A stretch of DNA of 64,000 bases from the NCBI RefSeq assembly GCF_018449575.1, contig NZ_JAAVUT010000008.1:1-64000 (forward strand), given 5' to 3'. Below the pieces are notes generated by a model, which worked only from the letters and a program-made list of their open reading frames with translations, had not been told where the DNA came from and made no database searches. Of this stretch, positions 8,516 through 18,402 are shown in pieces. The DNA is from Sodalis sp. dw_96. Lineage in GTDB: Bacteria; Pseudomonadota; Gammaproteobacteria; Enterobacterales; Enterobacteriaceae. The stretch's first letter is position 1, and the number at the start of each line of letters is the position of its first letter. The position numbers and the translations under genes are program-made.

Positions 8516-10183
8516 ATGAATATTGACATCCCTATGACCTCAACCGTCCCTGAAGAAGAAGATGCTTTCGGCCTGCAAATCCAATGGGACCGACTGATCG
8601 CCATGATGGACGAGGTTGACGCGATTTTGCTGCGCACCGCCTTTTCAACCATTGTCAGCGAATCACGTGATTATGCGGTCATTCTGTTGGACCGCCGGGC
8701 GCGCTCCATTGCGCAATCCCAGATATGCGTACCCGCGTTCACCTGCTCTTTACCGTCGGCAACCCGCTCGATGCTGGAAATTTTCCCGCCGGAAACCTTA
8801 AAGGAAGGGGATATTCTCATCACCAACGATCCCTGGCTTTGCCACGGTCATCTGCCGGATTTTTATATCGTCCTGCCGATTTTCCATCGGGGCGGCATCG
8901 TCGGATTCATTGCTTCCGCCGCGCACATTTCCGATATCGGCGGCAGTCATGACGAATTGAAAGCGCGGGATCTGTATGAAGAGGGGCTGCAAATCCCCCC
9001 CAGCAAACTCTATGAAGCCGGCGAACCCAACGGGCAGCTGATTCGCATCATCGAAGCCAATGTCCGCTATCCGAAGCTGGTGCTGGGGGATGTGGGGGCC
9101 ATTGTCGGCGCGGCGCGCATCGGCGCCGAACGCTACAACGCCATGCTGGAAGAGTATGGCGGGGCGAAAATGGATGCGGTGGCGGATTTCATTCTGAACC
9201 GTTCCGCCAATGCGATGCGCGATGCCATCGCCGCGATCCCCGATGGCGAATACCGCGGCAAGGCTCTTTGCGACGGGGTCACCAGTCCGACAAACATCGT
9301 GCTCAACATTACCGTCGATGGCGACAGCCTGCATCTGGACTATACCGGTACCAGCCCGCAGAACCCGGACACCGCCGTTAACGTGGTGATGAATGCCACC
9401 CATGCGCACTCGCTGCTGGCGCTGAAATGCAGTCTGTGTCCGGAATTGCCCAATAACGAGGGGCTGTTCGTCCCCATCACCAGCTATGCGCCGCCGGGTT
9501 CCATTCTTAACGCCCAGCGTCCCGCCGCGGTGCAGGCACGGTCGCGCACCAGCTTCCATACCCACACCGCCATTTATAACGCTCTGGCCGGCGTCATACC
9601 CAACGCCGTGCAGGCCACCAGCGGTTCGTTCTGGTTCGTACGCTTTATGTGCCAGGACGATGAAGGGGCGCCGTTCGTGGTACACATGCTGCCCAACGGC
9701 GGCGAAGGCGCGTCAATCGGCATGGACGGACACTCCACCATCGCCTTTCCCGGCTGCTCCATGGTGACGCCGATGGAAATCATCGAAGCCAACGGCCCGG
9801 TGTTGATCCGCGAGCGCGCCTACCACCAGGATTCCGGCGGTCCCGGCAAATACCGCGGCGGCCTGGGTTCCATTATGCGTATCGAAACCAAATCGGATAA
9901 GCCGGTGCATGTCGCCGTGCGTCCCGACCATACCCGCTATCCCTCGGACGGTTTACTGGAAGGCCATCCCGGCGGATTGGGCGCGGTGCTCCTTGACGGT
10001 CGGCATATCGAGCCGGATCCCTTTGCCCTGCAGCCCGGCCAGATGCTGACCCTGCACCTGCCCGGCGGCGGCGGCATGGGCAATCCCCTTGAGCGCGACC
10101 GTGCCCTGGTGGAAACCGACATCGAGCTCGGTCTGGTGAGCCGTCAGGCCGCCGGTGACATCTATGGTTATACCGGTAAATAA
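8516..10183 (+). CDS. hyuB: Hydantoinase B / oxoprolinase B-family subunit
   Basis: This 555-residue protein belongs to the HyuB family, the partner subunit of ATP-dependent N-methylhydantoinases, 5-oxoprolinases and acetone/acetophenone carboxylases. Family motifs seen include GDILITNDPWLCHGHLPD (about residues 100-117) and the glycine-rich tail GGPGKYRGGLGS and LPGGGGMGNP. It is cytoplasmic. It lies 154 bp after the dipeptidase and 36 bp before the HyuA partner. The reaction could be ATP-driven opening of a cyclic amide or a carboxylation; sequence alone does not decide this. Confidence 0.9.
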   Translation: MNIDIPMTSTVPEEEDAFGLQIQWDRLIAMMDEVDAILLRTAFSTIVSESRDYAVILLDRRARSIAQSQICVPAFTCSLPSATRSMLEIFPPETLKEGDILITNDPWLCHGHLPDFYIVLPIFHRGGIVGFIASAAHISDIGGSHDELKARDLYEEGLQIPPSKLYEAGEPNGQLIRIIEANVRYPKLVLGDVGAIVGAARIGAERYNAMLEEYGGAKMDAVADFILNRSANAMRDAIAAIPDGEYRGKALCDGVTSPTNIVLNITVDGDSLHLDYTGTSPQNPDTAVNVVMNATHAHSLLALKCSLCPELPNNEGLFVPITSYAPPGSILNAQRPAAVQARSRTSFHTHTAIYNALAGVIPNAVQATSGSFWFVRFMCQDDEGAPFVVHMLPNGGEGASIGMDGHSTIAFPGCSMVTPMEIIEANGPVLIRERAYHQDSGGPGKYRGGLGSIMRIETKSDKPVHVAVRPDHTRYPSDGLLEGHPGGLGAVLLDGRHIEPDPFALQPGQMLTLHLPGGGGMGNPLERDRALVETDIELGLVSRQAAGDIYGYTGK

Positions 10184-10219
10184 CCCGGCCTCCTTTCGTA
10201 TTAGGTAATATGGGACAAC

Positions 10220-12322
10220 ATGATGACAGCCAAATATCGCCTCGGTTTTGATATCGGCGGCACCTTTACCGATTTCGTCCTGACGGATGAAACCAGCGGA
10301 GAGATGATACTGGAGAAGTGCCTCACCACCCCGGACGACCCGGCGCGCGGCGTCAACCAGGGTCTCTCTCTGCTGTTGCGAAAAAGCGGACTGGACGGCG
10401 CGTCCGTTGAAGTGGCCATTCATGCCACCACGCTTATCACCAACGCCCTGATAGAACGGCGCGGCCTGAAAACCGCGCTGGTGGCCACTCAAGGTTTTCG
10501 CGATACCCTGGAGATGGGCAGCGAAGTCCGCTATGACCTGTATGATCTGTTTATGGTCAAACCGGCGCCGCTTATCCCCCGCAATCTGCGCTTCGAAGTT
10601 GACGAGCGCATCAATAGCGATGGGGAGGTTCTCACGCCGGTCAATGAAGCGCAGGTCATTGCCCTGGCGCAACAGCTGGCCGCTCTGGAGGTCCGCTCGG
10701 TGGCCATTGTCTTCCTGCACGCCTACCGCAACCCCAGTCATGAACGGCAGGTCGCGGCCATACTGGCGCGAGAGCTGCCGGGCATCACCATCAGCACCTC
10801 ATCGTCGGTGGCGCCGGAAATTCGCGAATACGAACGCACCAGCACCACGGCGGCGAATGCCTATGCCAAACCCATTACCGCCAGCTATCTGGACCTGGTT
10901 TCCCACACCCTGACCGAGTCCGGCTACCGCAATAAACTGTATATGATGCTGTCGGCCGGCGGCGTCACCGGGGTCGACGTGGCCAAGGAATACCCTATCC
11001 GCATGCTGGAGTCAGGGCCGGCGGCCGGGGTCCTGGCGGCGATTTTTTACGCCAGGCAGTTGGGTATTCCCAGTTTGGTGACCTTCGATATGGGGGGTAC
11101 CACCGCCAAAGTCGGATTGGTTAAAGAGTATGAAGCGGCCAAGTCGGGCACCTTTGAATTCGGCCGCGTGGCGCGGTTTAAAAAAGGCAGCGGCCTGCCG
11201 GTGAAAATGCCGATTATAGAGTTGATTGAAATCGGCGCCGGCGGCGGCAGCATCGCCGCCATGGATAAAATGGGCTTGCTTAAAGTGGGTCCGCGCAGCG
11301 CCAGCGCACAGCCCGGCCCGGCCTGTTATGGCCAGGGCGGCCGGTTGCCGACGGTGACCGACAGTAACCTGGTGCTGGGTTATCTGAATGCCGGCTATTT
11401 CCTCGGCGGCGCCATGACCCTTGATGAACAGGCCGCCAGGACCGCCATCAGGGAAAACATCGCCGACCCGCTGAATATTTCCGTGGAGAAGGCGGCGAGC
11501 GGTATCTATGAGATTGTTAACCAAAGCATGATTTCAGCGATGAAAGTACATATCGTCGAACGGGGGGACGACCCGAGAAAGTTCTATCTGTTTGCCTTCG
11601 GCGGCGCCGGTCCGGCCCATGCCTATGAACTGGCGCGCTCGGCGGGCATGAAAGGCATCATCGTGCCGAACGGTGCGGGCGCCGCGTCGGCAATGGGTCT
11701 GGTGACATCCGGCATCGCCTTTGACTATGCGCGCTCCCTGGTGGTGGAAGTGAACGGTCAAACCTGGCCGCAGATTGCCGCGCTGTTTGAGGAAATGGTG
11801 ACGGAAGGCACGGCGCTGCTGGCGGGTGTCAAACTGAGCCAGGGGCCGGAGGAGGTAAAAGTCCAGTATCAGCTGGATGTGCGCCACAAGGGCCAAGGCC
11901 ACGAGATGACCCTGGATATTCCGGAAGAACTGGTGAAAACCGGCGATTACCGCGGCATCTGCGAGCTGTTTTATACCACCCACCGGAAAAAGTTCGGCCA
12001 TGAACACCGGCACCTGGCGGTGCAGCTGATCACCTGTCGCGCCACCGTGAGCGGCCACGATCCCGATATTCGCCTGCCCAGGCTGCATGCTCCCCGAACC
12101 GCGCAGATACAGAAAGGCAAACGCCGGGTCTATTTCCCCGAGCTGAAAGACTTTACCCTGACCCCTATCTACGATCGTTACGCGCTGGGGGCAGGCATGG
12201 CGTTCGACGGCCCGGCAATTATCGAGGAAAAGGAGTGCACGATTGTCGTCGGCCCTTCGGGCCGGGTGCGAGTGGATGAATTCGGCACTATTTTCATCGA
12301 TATCGCTTCATCAATAACATAA
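10220..12322 (+). CDS. hyuA: Hydantoinase A / oxoprolinase A-family ATP-binding subunit
   Basis: This 700-residue protein belongs to the HyuA family. The N-terminal phosphate-binding loop GFDIGGTFTDFVL and the second actin-like motif FDMGGTTAKVGLV mark the ATP site; FAFGGAGPAHAYELA is the downstream family block. It forms a complex with the HyuB protein encoded just upstream. Two adjacent ATG codons (10220, 10223) are possible starts. It is the last gene of the cluster and ends 18 bp before a strong hairpin. Confidence 0.9.
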   Translation: MMTAKYRLGFDIGGTFTDFVLTDETSGEMILEKCLTTPDDPARGVNQGLSLLLRKSGLDGASVEVAIHATTLITNALIERRGLKTALVATQGFRDTLEMGSEVRYDLYDLFMVKPAPLIPRNLRFEVDERINSDGEVLTPVNEAQVIALAQQLAALEVRSVAIVFLHAYRNPSHERQVAAILARELPGITISTSSSVAPEIREYERTSTTAANAYAKPITASYLDLVSHTLTESGYRNKLYMMLSAGGVTGVDVAKEYPIRMLESGPAAGVLAAIFYARQLGIPSLVTFDMGGTTAKVGLVKEYEAAKSGTFEFGRVARFKKGSGLPVKMPIIELIEIGAGGGSIAAMDKMGLLKVGPRSASAQPGPACYGQGGRLPTVTDSNLVLGYLNAGYFLGGAMTLDEQAARTAIRENIADPLNISVEKAASGIYEIVNQSMISAMKVHIVERGDDPRKFYLFAFGGAGPAHAYELARSAGMKGIIVPNGAGAASAMGLVTSGIAFDYARSLVVEVNGQTWPQIAALFEEMVTEGTALLAGVKLSQGPEEVKVQYQLDVRHKGQGHEMTLDIPEELVKTGDYRGICELFYTTHRKKFGHEHRHLAVQLITCRATVSGHDPDIRLPRLHAPRTAQIQKGKRRVYFPELKDFTLTPIYDRYALGAGMAFDGPAIIEEKECTIVVGPSGRVRVDEFGTIFIDIASSIT

Positions 12323-12340
12323 GTATCAGCGTCTTCTTAA

Positions 12341-12369
12341 TCTATAGTCGCGGTAAAAGCGACTATAGA
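12341..12369. terminator. Hairpin between convergent hyuA-like and porin genes
   Basis: A perfect 11-bp inverted repeat (TCTATAGTCGC and its complement) has the loop GGTAAAA and sits between the two convergent stop codons. There is no long T-run on either strand. Position and perfection suggest a bidirectional transcription end or an RNA-protecting hairpin. Confidence 0.6.
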
Positions 12370-12378
12370 TATTCGAGG

Positions 12379-13491
12379 TCAGAACTGATACACCAGGGCA
12401 ACCGCCACGGTATCGCCGGATGAATAACCCAACTTATTATTCTTATTTAGTACATTGATGATGTAGTCAAAATAGGTGGAGATGTTTTTATTGAAGAAAT
12501 AGGTGGCGCCGATTTCATAATACTTGAACAAGTCGGTGTCGCCGACGCCTTCAATATCTTTCGCTCTGGACTGGCCGTAAGCAAGGGACGGGCGAAGTCC
12601 GTCGTCGAACTGATATTGAGCCACCAGCAGGACATCCTGTGTCTTGTTGGCAAAACCGGACGGGTTATCGCCTGCCGCATCAGTTATACGATTATTCGTC
12701 AACCAGGTTGCATTGTGGGTCTCCTCATAAGTAGCCGCCACATAGATGTTGTTAGCGTCGTATTTTAACGAGGTCGACCACACTTCCGCACGGTCGCCAT
12801 GGCCGTAATCGGTGGCTTGCTGAGCTTCGGTGCGATCGGATGAGGCATAGGCACCGACGATGCCCAGTCCCATTGATGAAACGTAAGTAACCGAACCGCC
12901 ATAACCATCGCCGTTAGAGCGTTTCGGATCGTCGGCGCGGTCATTTTTGCCCTGGTATTCCAAAGCGAAATCAAGGCCGTCAACCAGGCCGAAAAAGCTG
13001 GTGTTGCGGTAGGTCGCCACACCGGAAGTACGACCAACCATAAAATTATCGGTGTATTTAGTATCGCCACCGAATTCCGGCAACACATCGGTCCAGCCAA
13101 GAGAGTCGTAAACCACTCCGTAGTTACGGCCATAATCGAATGAACCGTAATGGGCGTATTTCAAGCCGGCAAAGCCCAAACGGGTATGGTTGTTGGCAGT
13201 GCTGTCCGGACCGCTTTCGGTAGAATTGCCGCTGAATTCATAAATCCACTGGCCGTAACCGGTGAGCTGATCATTAATCTTGGTCTGGCCCTTGAAACCG
13301 ACACGAACATAAGTTTGATCGCCATCGCCGGCAAAGCCGCCGTCTGCGGCGCTGGAGAAATAATGCTCGGCGTCGAGTTTTCCATACAGATCTAATTTAT
13401 TGCCGTCTTTATTATATATTTCCGCTCCATTAGCCGCACCTGCTGCCAATAAAGCTGGAATAAACATTGCCATAATGTTGCGCTTCATCAT
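12379..13491 (-). CDS. General outer-membrane porin (OmpF/OmpC/PhoE family)
   Basis: This trimeric 16-strand beta-barrel porin allows diffusion of small solutes across the outer membrane. It begins [20 protein letters not shown], a signal peptide cleaved after ANG-A, followed by [16 protein letters not shown] as in OmpF. The constriction-loop motif PEFGGD and the C-terminal VALVYQF with terminal Phe are present. I place the start at ATG 13491, because GAGGG lies at good spacing; an in-frame ATG five codons earlier overlaps that site. It is about 370 residues. Whether it is OmpF, OmpC or another paralogue cannot be settled here. Confidence 0.95.
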   Translation of the reverse strand: MMKRNIMAMFIPALLAAGAANGAEIYNKDGNKLDLYGKLDAEHYFSSAADGGFAGDGDQTYVRVGFKGQTKINDQLTGYGQWIYEFSGNSTESGPDSTANNHTRLGFAGLKYAHYGSFDYGRNYGVVYDSLGWTDVLPEFGGDTKYTDNFMVGRTSGVATYRNTSFFGLVDGLDFALEYQGKNDRADDPKRSNGDGYGGSVTYVSSMGLGIVGAYASSDRTEAQQATDYGHGDRAEVWSTSLKYDANNIYVAATYEETHNATWLTNNRITDAAGDNPSGFANKTQDVLLVAQYQFDDGLRPSLAYGQSRAKDIEGVGDTDLFKYYEIGATYFFNKNISTYFDYIINVLNKNNKLGYSSGDTVAVALVYQF

Positions 13492-13632
13492 TATTATAGC
13501 CCTCATCTATTTTATTTATATAACTACCCCTGCCGTATACGTTTCGGGTTAATATTCAACTTATGCCGTTGGTATCCATACCGGCACGACAATGCCGGTT
13601 GGACGCCTATCCTGCGTACGCGGCAATCATTG

Positions 13633-15009
13633 TTACAATGTGCCGATCATTTTTTGTACAATCTGATTGATATCCTTTACTTCTTCCAGAGCCCAGCATT
13701 GTTCAACCAAGGCCGCCGCACTGGCGGCGTCCATCACACTGCCCGCCGCCGTGACAAGCTTATCCGACAGGTCCTGATCCAGTAGCGGCACGTCCGGCGT
13801 CCCCCGGTTACGCAGCACTTCATAACCGGAAATCGTGCCGTCCGCCCAGTGAATGACCAGCCGGCAGCCGCGTTTATCCATGGTCGGCTCCGAAACGATA
13901 CGCACCAGGGAGCGCAAATGAGTGATAAAAGGATCCCTTAACGTGGCATCGTCAAAATCCCCGAGCCCCAGGCCATGATGCGCCAGGGCCACCGCCACGC
14001 AGTGGGGCGTGCTGAACCGGGCTTCCGGTCCGCTAGCCGGATGGACCAGCGCCGTCACCGCCGAGGTGAAGGGATGCAAGTGCAGTTCAATACCGGCAAT
14101 ATCCCCTTTGGCGGTCAGATCTTTTGATGCCGCGATCCCCGCTTCAATGGGCGCGTGGGTCAGCGATGCGGTGGGATACAGCTTGTGGCCGTTTTTCGGC
14201 AGTTGCCACTGGCTGTTCAGCCCCGCCACCAGCATCTCGTTGTCGGGATCCTTACTTACCGCCTGCAACAACCCGCGCTGGCCTTCGATGGCCGTATCCG
14301 TGGAAGTGAATCCCGCTTCGGCCAATAGCGCCGACACGACGCCGTCCATCGCCGCTTTTGCCGGGTGCAGCGCTTTGGAATCGCTGCCGTAGATTTCTCG
14401 CACGCCGGCGGCCTGGGTGGCGCTGCACCCCAGGGCATGGGTGGCGGCTTCAGCAGACAACTTCAGGGCATTGGCCGCCGCCGCCGCCGCCGCGACATGC
14501 CCCATGGTCCCGGTAACATGCCAGGCGCTTTGATAATGGCTTGGTCCCGCGGCCTGCGCCACCCGTGCGCCGATTTCAAAACCGGCGACATAGGCGGTAA
14601 TCATGTCCTGCCCGCTCAGTCCGCGCAGCTGCGCGATGGCCACCACCGCCGGCCAGACGCAGGAACTCAGATGTATGGTGGTTTCGATGGGATTGAACAC
14701 ATCGTCATAGTCCAGCAAATGCGAGGCATACGCATTGCACAGCGCGGCGTAAGGCGCATTGGCGGTCAATAACGTACCGATAATGTTTGCCGGTCCACCC
14801 TGCCCCAGGGTTGAAATCACATTCTGGAGCTTACGTGCTCCCGGCTCTCCCGCGCCGGCAATCGCCGCGGCGCTCCAATCCACAAACGCGCGTTTGGCAT
14901 AATGAATGACTTCCGGCGGCAGAGCGGAATAGCTGAGCGACGCCGCAAATATACCCAGTTGACGCGTTTTTGTGGCTGGCCGCGGTACTTCAGTCATATC
15001 AATAGACAT
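13633..15009 (-). CDS. MmgE/PrpD family protein
   Basis: This 458-residue protein belongs to the MmgE/PrpD family, which includes 2-methylcitrate dehydratase, cis-aconitate decarboxylase and many uncharacterised members. Visible family blocks are ASHLLDYDDVF (about residue 100), CSATQAAGVREIYGSDSKALHPAKAAMDG and KLYPTASLTHAPI. It starts 2 bp after the TctC stop, so it is the last gene of the tct operon and probably acts on the imported organic acid. Without prpB/C/D partners, a role in the methylcitrate cycle is unlikely. Confidence 0.88.
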   Translation of the reverse strand: MSIDMTEVPRPATKTRQLGIFAASLSYSALPPEVIHYAKRAFVDWSAAAIAGAGEPGARKLQNVISTLGQGGPANIIGTLLTANAPYAALCNAYASHLLDYDDVFNPIETTIHLSSCVWPAVVAIAQLRGLSGQDMITAYVAGFEIGARVAQAAGPSHYQSAWHVTGTMGHVAAAAAAANALKLSAEAATHALGCSATQAAGVREIYGSDSKALHPAKAAMDGVVSALLAEAGFTSTDTAIEGQRGLLQAVSKDPDNEMLVAGLNSQWQLPKNGHKLYPTASLTHAPIEAGIAASKDLTAKGDIAGIELHLHPFTSAVTALVHPASGPEARFSTPHCVAVALAHHGLGLGDFDDATLRDPFITHLRSLVRIVSEPTMDKRGCRLVIHWADGTISGYEVLRNRGTPDVPLLDQDLSDKLVTAAGSVMDAASAAALVEQCWALEEVKDINQIVQKMIGTL

Positions 15010-15010
15010 A

Positions 15011-16009
15011 TCATTTATTCCCCTTCAAATTCTGCAACTTGATCAACCTCTGGACGTCCTGAGTGTATTGATCCAACATTTTTTTCAATTCATCTCCGGT
15101 GAAAAATTGCGTTCTGTCGCCTTCTTCCTGCATATACTTGCCCCAATCCGGGGTCGCGACCAGTTTGGCCAAAATGTTCTGATAGTAAGCGATGGTTTCG
15201 GGCTTCGCTCCCGGGGGCAGCGCGATACCGCGGAATTGCAATTGATCGGGAATACCCTGAGTCGGGACACCCTGTTCGGCCAGTGTCGGTACATCCGGAT
15301 AGGCTTTATTGCGCTCATTACCCACGATACCTATCAATCTCAGTTGCCCGGCCGCTACCTGTTCGGAAAAGTCGGTCTGCGCGCCTATCATGATCTGGGC
15401 ATCGCCGCGCAGCATCGCGGTGATACGGGGACCGCCATCGGCAAAGGAGAGATATTTCCAACTGGTGCCGGTATTGGCCTCTATCTGCAGCGCCAGCAGG
15501 TTATCCACGGACTGATAGGCGCCGCCTACCTGCACCAGTTGGCCCGGGTTCTGTTTTGCCGCATTCAGGAAATCCTGGAAATTGTGATAGGGCGAGTTGG
15601 CGGGAACCGCTACAATCTGCTGTTCGTCGGCCAGCATGGCGATAACGGTCAAATCCTTGACGGTGGTGGTGGCATTGGGCTCGGTAAGGCCGCTGGAAAT
15701 CCATTTAGAGGAAAAGGCGGCGACATAATTGGGCTGGCCTTTCTTTTCACCCATGAAGTTCATGGCGCCCAAACCGCCGCCCTGCGGCCGGGACAATACC
15801 GGCCAGTTATCGTCCATTATCTTATTCTGGCGGGCAATCTTCACTACCTGGCGGGCGAATAAATCGCTGCCGCCGCCCGGACCCGTATCCACGACAAACT
15901 GCACATTGGCCGGCTTTGAATTATCACTACCACTGCCGTTACACGCCACCAGGGTGGTCACTAATAACCCCGCAGCGGCAATACATACCATCCGACATGA
16001 TCTCATCAT
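15011..16009 (-). CDS. tctC: Tripartite tricarboxylate transporter substrate-binding protein (TctC/Bug family), lipoprotein
   Basis: This 332-residue extracytoplasmic binding protein of the TctC/Bug family captures carboxylates for TctAB. The N-terminus is a lipoprotein signal with lipobox LVAC (Cys23), so the mature protein should be membrane-anchored. Family motifs include GPGGGSDLFAR, the LxxLAEQGVP block and PPGAKPETIAYY. Bug proteins usually have ordinary signal peptides, so the lipobox is worth noting. It lies downstream of tctB and tctA and directly upstream of MmgE/PrpD. Confidence 0.9.
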   Translation of the reverse strand: MMRSCRMVCIAAAGLLVTTLVACNGSGSDNSKPANVQFVVDTGPGGGSDLFARQVVKIARQNKIMDDNWPVLSRPQGGGLGAMNFMGEKKGQPNYVAAFSSKWISSGLTEPNATTTVKDLTVIAMLADEQQIVAVPANSPYHNFQDFLNAAKQNPGQLVQVGGAYQSVDNLLALQIEANTGTSWKYLSFADGGPRITAMLRGDAQIMIGAQTDFSEQVAAGQLRLIGIVGNERNKAYPDVPTLAEQGVPTQGIPDQLQFRGIALPPGAKPETIAYYQNILAKLVATPDWGKYMQEEGDRTQFFTGDELKKMLDQYTQDVQRLIKLQNLKGNK

Positions 16010-16070
16010 TATATTTATCTCCTGTTATTCGGGTTACTCTACGGGCGCCCGTTTTTTTCAAAATAAAGCT

Positions 16071-17582
16071 TCAGCGTAAAGCCAACACTTTGCGCCGCTG
16101 CTTCATCCTGCTGTAAATCGAGAAAAGCACGATAATGACAATCGCACCGAGAATCCCCGCGGAGATCGGCCGATCGATAAAAATGGACAAATTATTATTC
16201 GACAACATCAGCGATTGACGGAAAGCCAACTCAGCCTCAGGTCCCAGCACAAACGCCATGAGCATTGGCGCAGCCGGTACGCCCAATCGGCGGAACATAT
16301 ACCCGAAGGCGCTGAACCCCATCAGCAGATACACATCGAAAATAGAACCACGGACGCTGTAGGCACCGACCACCGCCAGCAGCAGGATAATCGGATAGAG
16401 CAACCAGTAGGGAATACGCAGTATCTGTACCCACAGCGGAATCATCGGCAGGTTCAGAACCAGCAATGTGATGGTGCCCAGATACAGACTGGCGATAACC
16501 GGCCAGACGATTTCCGGATGGTTGGTGAATAGCAATGGGCCGGGTTGGATGCCATATAAAATGAGGGCGGCCAACATGACGGTGGTACTGGCGCTGCCCG
16601 GTAAACCAAGGCTGAGCAGCGGGATCATGGTGCCGCCGCATTCGGAGTTGTTGGCCGCTTCCGGACCCGCCACGCCTTCGATCATGCCGGTACCGAATTT
16701 ATCCGAATTCTTGGAAGTATTTTTCACCACGGCATAAGACACGAACGACGCGATGGTGGAGCCCCCGCCCGGCAATGCGCCGATAAAGAAGCCGACCAAG
16801 GTACCGATGGCTATCGCCAGACGTGATTGTTTGATATCCGCCCAGGTGGGCAGGTATTCGCGTAATCTTTTCGGCGTCTCTACCGGTTTGCCCTTTTTCA
16901 TGCTCTTGCCGGTGTTGATCAACACTTCACCGACCGCGAACAGCCCCAGGGTCACGACCAGAAATTCAATACCGTCATACAGGTTCACGCTGCCAAAGGT
17001 GAACCGCTGGACACCGGAGAAAATATCCGCCCCGATGGTGGACACCAGCAGCCCGCAAAACATCGAGATAAGCCCTTTGACCGGAGACTTGCCGGCCAGC
17101 GAAATCACCAGCAGCAAGCCGAAGATCATCAGCATGGCGAATTCCGGCGGTCCGAAATCAATGGCAATTTTGGCGGCAATCGGGGCGGCAAACGTCAATC
17201 CGATAACACCGCAGGTACTGGCGATGAAACCGGAAATGGCGGACATCCCCATCGCGGCGCCCGCCCTGCCTTGTTTGGCCAATTCATGGCCGTCATAGCA
17301 GAGCACCACCGATGATGTTTCGGTAGGGATATTTAACAGAATTGCAGTGGTCGCGCCGGCGAATTTGGACCCATTATAAATACCGGCCATCATGATAAGG
17401 CCGGTGGCAGGCGGCAAGCGTAACGTTAAAGGCAGCAGGATGGCCAGGGTCGCCGCCGGATTGCCCAAGCCAGGCAGAATACCAATCAGCGTCCCCAATA
17501 GCGCACCAATGATTATCCACATCAAATTCGTAAGCGACAACGCCACCCCGAAACCGTCGAGCATATGATAGAGTAAGTCCAT
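16071..17582 (-). CDS. tctA: Tripartite tricarboxylate transporter large permease (TctA)
   Basis: This 503-residue integral inner-membrane protein with about 11-12 helices is the large TctA subunit. The N-terminal block GTLIGILPGLGNPAATLAIL and the second copy FIGALPGGGSTIASFVSYA are the duplicated glycine/proline signatures that line the transport site. It is co-transcribed after tctB (23 bp gap) and before tctC. Transport is expected to be cation-driven. Confidence 0.95.
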   Translation of the reverse strand: MDLLYHMLDGFGVALSLTNLMWIIIGALLGTLIGILPGLGNPAATLAILLPLTLRLPPATGLIMMAGIYNGSKFAGATTAILLNIPTETSSVVLCYDGHELAKQGRAGAAMGMSAISGFIASTCGVIGLTFAAPIAAKIAIDFGPPEFAMLMIFGLLLVISLAGKSPVKGLISMFCGLLVSTIGADIFSGVQRFTFGSVNLYDGIEFLVVTLGLFAVGEVLINTGKSMKKGKPVETPKRLREYLPTWADIKQSRLAIAIGTLVGFFIGALPGGGSTIASFVSYAVVKNTSKNSDKFGTGMIEGVAGPEAANNSECGGTMIPLLSLGLPGSASTTVMLAALILYGIQPGPLLFTNHPEIVWPVIASLYLGTITLLVLNLPMIPLWVQILRIPYWLLYPIILLLAVVGAYSVRGSIFDVYLLMGFSAFGYMFRRLGVPAAPMLMAFVLGPEAELAFRQSLMLSNNNLSIFIDRPISAGILGAIVIIVLFSIYSRMKQRRKVLALR

Positions 17583-17605
17583 GATAGTTCTCTCTGTTTA
17601 GACCG

Positions 17606-18130
17606 TCAGATCCCCAGGATACCGGTATTGAACGGGCCGTTAGGCAGTTCGATACTCAACACCTGGGCGAAAAGGAGATAAATGACTATGGGTACCGCAA
17701 CAATGGCAATGTATGCACCGTAATGACGCCGTTTTTCAATAAACAGCAGGATATAGGCCATCAGCAGCATGCCCGTAAGCACAAACCCAATCACGGCAAA
17801 AAGCGGAACAGAGACAACATAGCCCAGGAAAACTGCTACTGTGCGTTTCGGGAAAAAATCTTGTGCCTTTACAGCAGGTTCCGGTTTTCCGTGCGTTTTA
17901 GCTTCGATGGGATTCACCAAACCCACCGCACGGACTTCCGGAATTTCAGGACGCAGGCTTTGCACGATAAGTATCACCCCCAACAGCAGTAATACGCCGG
18001 CAACAATTCTGGGCAAAAATCCCGGACCGGGGACATTGTTCAAATAAAAAGGCATTTGCCAGGCAATAACTAATACGGCAGCCGCCACTACAGCTACAAC
18101 GATTCCAAATGCAACATCAGCACGACGCAT
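17606..18130 (-). CDS. tctB: Tripartite tricarboxylate transporter small permease (TctB)
   Basis: This 174-residue small membrane subunit has four predicted helices (near residues 5-25, 35-55, 95-120, 135-160) and the motif NVPGPGFLPRIVAG typical of TctB. It is the first gene of the tctB-tctA-tctC-mmgE unit. The order B-A-C differs from the Salmonella tctCBA order but is common in Bug-type clusters. Confidence 0.9.
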   Translation of the reverse strand: MRRADVAFGIVVAVVAAAVLVIAWQMPFYLNNVPGPGFLPRIVAGVLLLLGVILIVQSLRPEIPEVRAVGLVNPIEAKTHGKPEPAVKAQDFFPKRTVAVFLGYVVSVPLFAVIGFVLTGMLLMAYILLFIEKRRHYGAYIAIVAVPIVIYLLFAQVLSIELPNGPFNTGILGI

Positions 18131-18307
18131 TCAATACCTCCGCATACCAGACATTATTTCTTTTCTATAGACATCATTGCCGAGATATAAGAGAAATTGA
18201 AGCGGGCGTCAAGAACAGTTGCAGGTTAACTTTCCACAATGTGATGGAGGAATCTTTTCCGTCCCCGGATGAACTAAAATCGGGCAAGGAGATGTCGGTC
18301 TTGTGAC

Positions 18308-18348
18308 AAAAAAAACGGCATCACCGATGACCTGATCAGTTATGCCGT
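18308..18348 (-). terminator. Rho-independent terminator of the IclR gene
   Basis: On the minus strand ACGGCAT and ATGCCGT form a 7-bp stem, extended inside by ACTGAT/ATCGGT with one mismatch. Eight T residues follow immediately. It lies 55 bp past the stop of the minus-strand IclR gene and separates it from the tct operon promoter. Confidence 0.85.
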
Positions 18349-18402
18349 CCCGGGCACAGGGCGTTTATCACGCCTTATGCTATATCATATGAAAGTGGAT
18401 GG

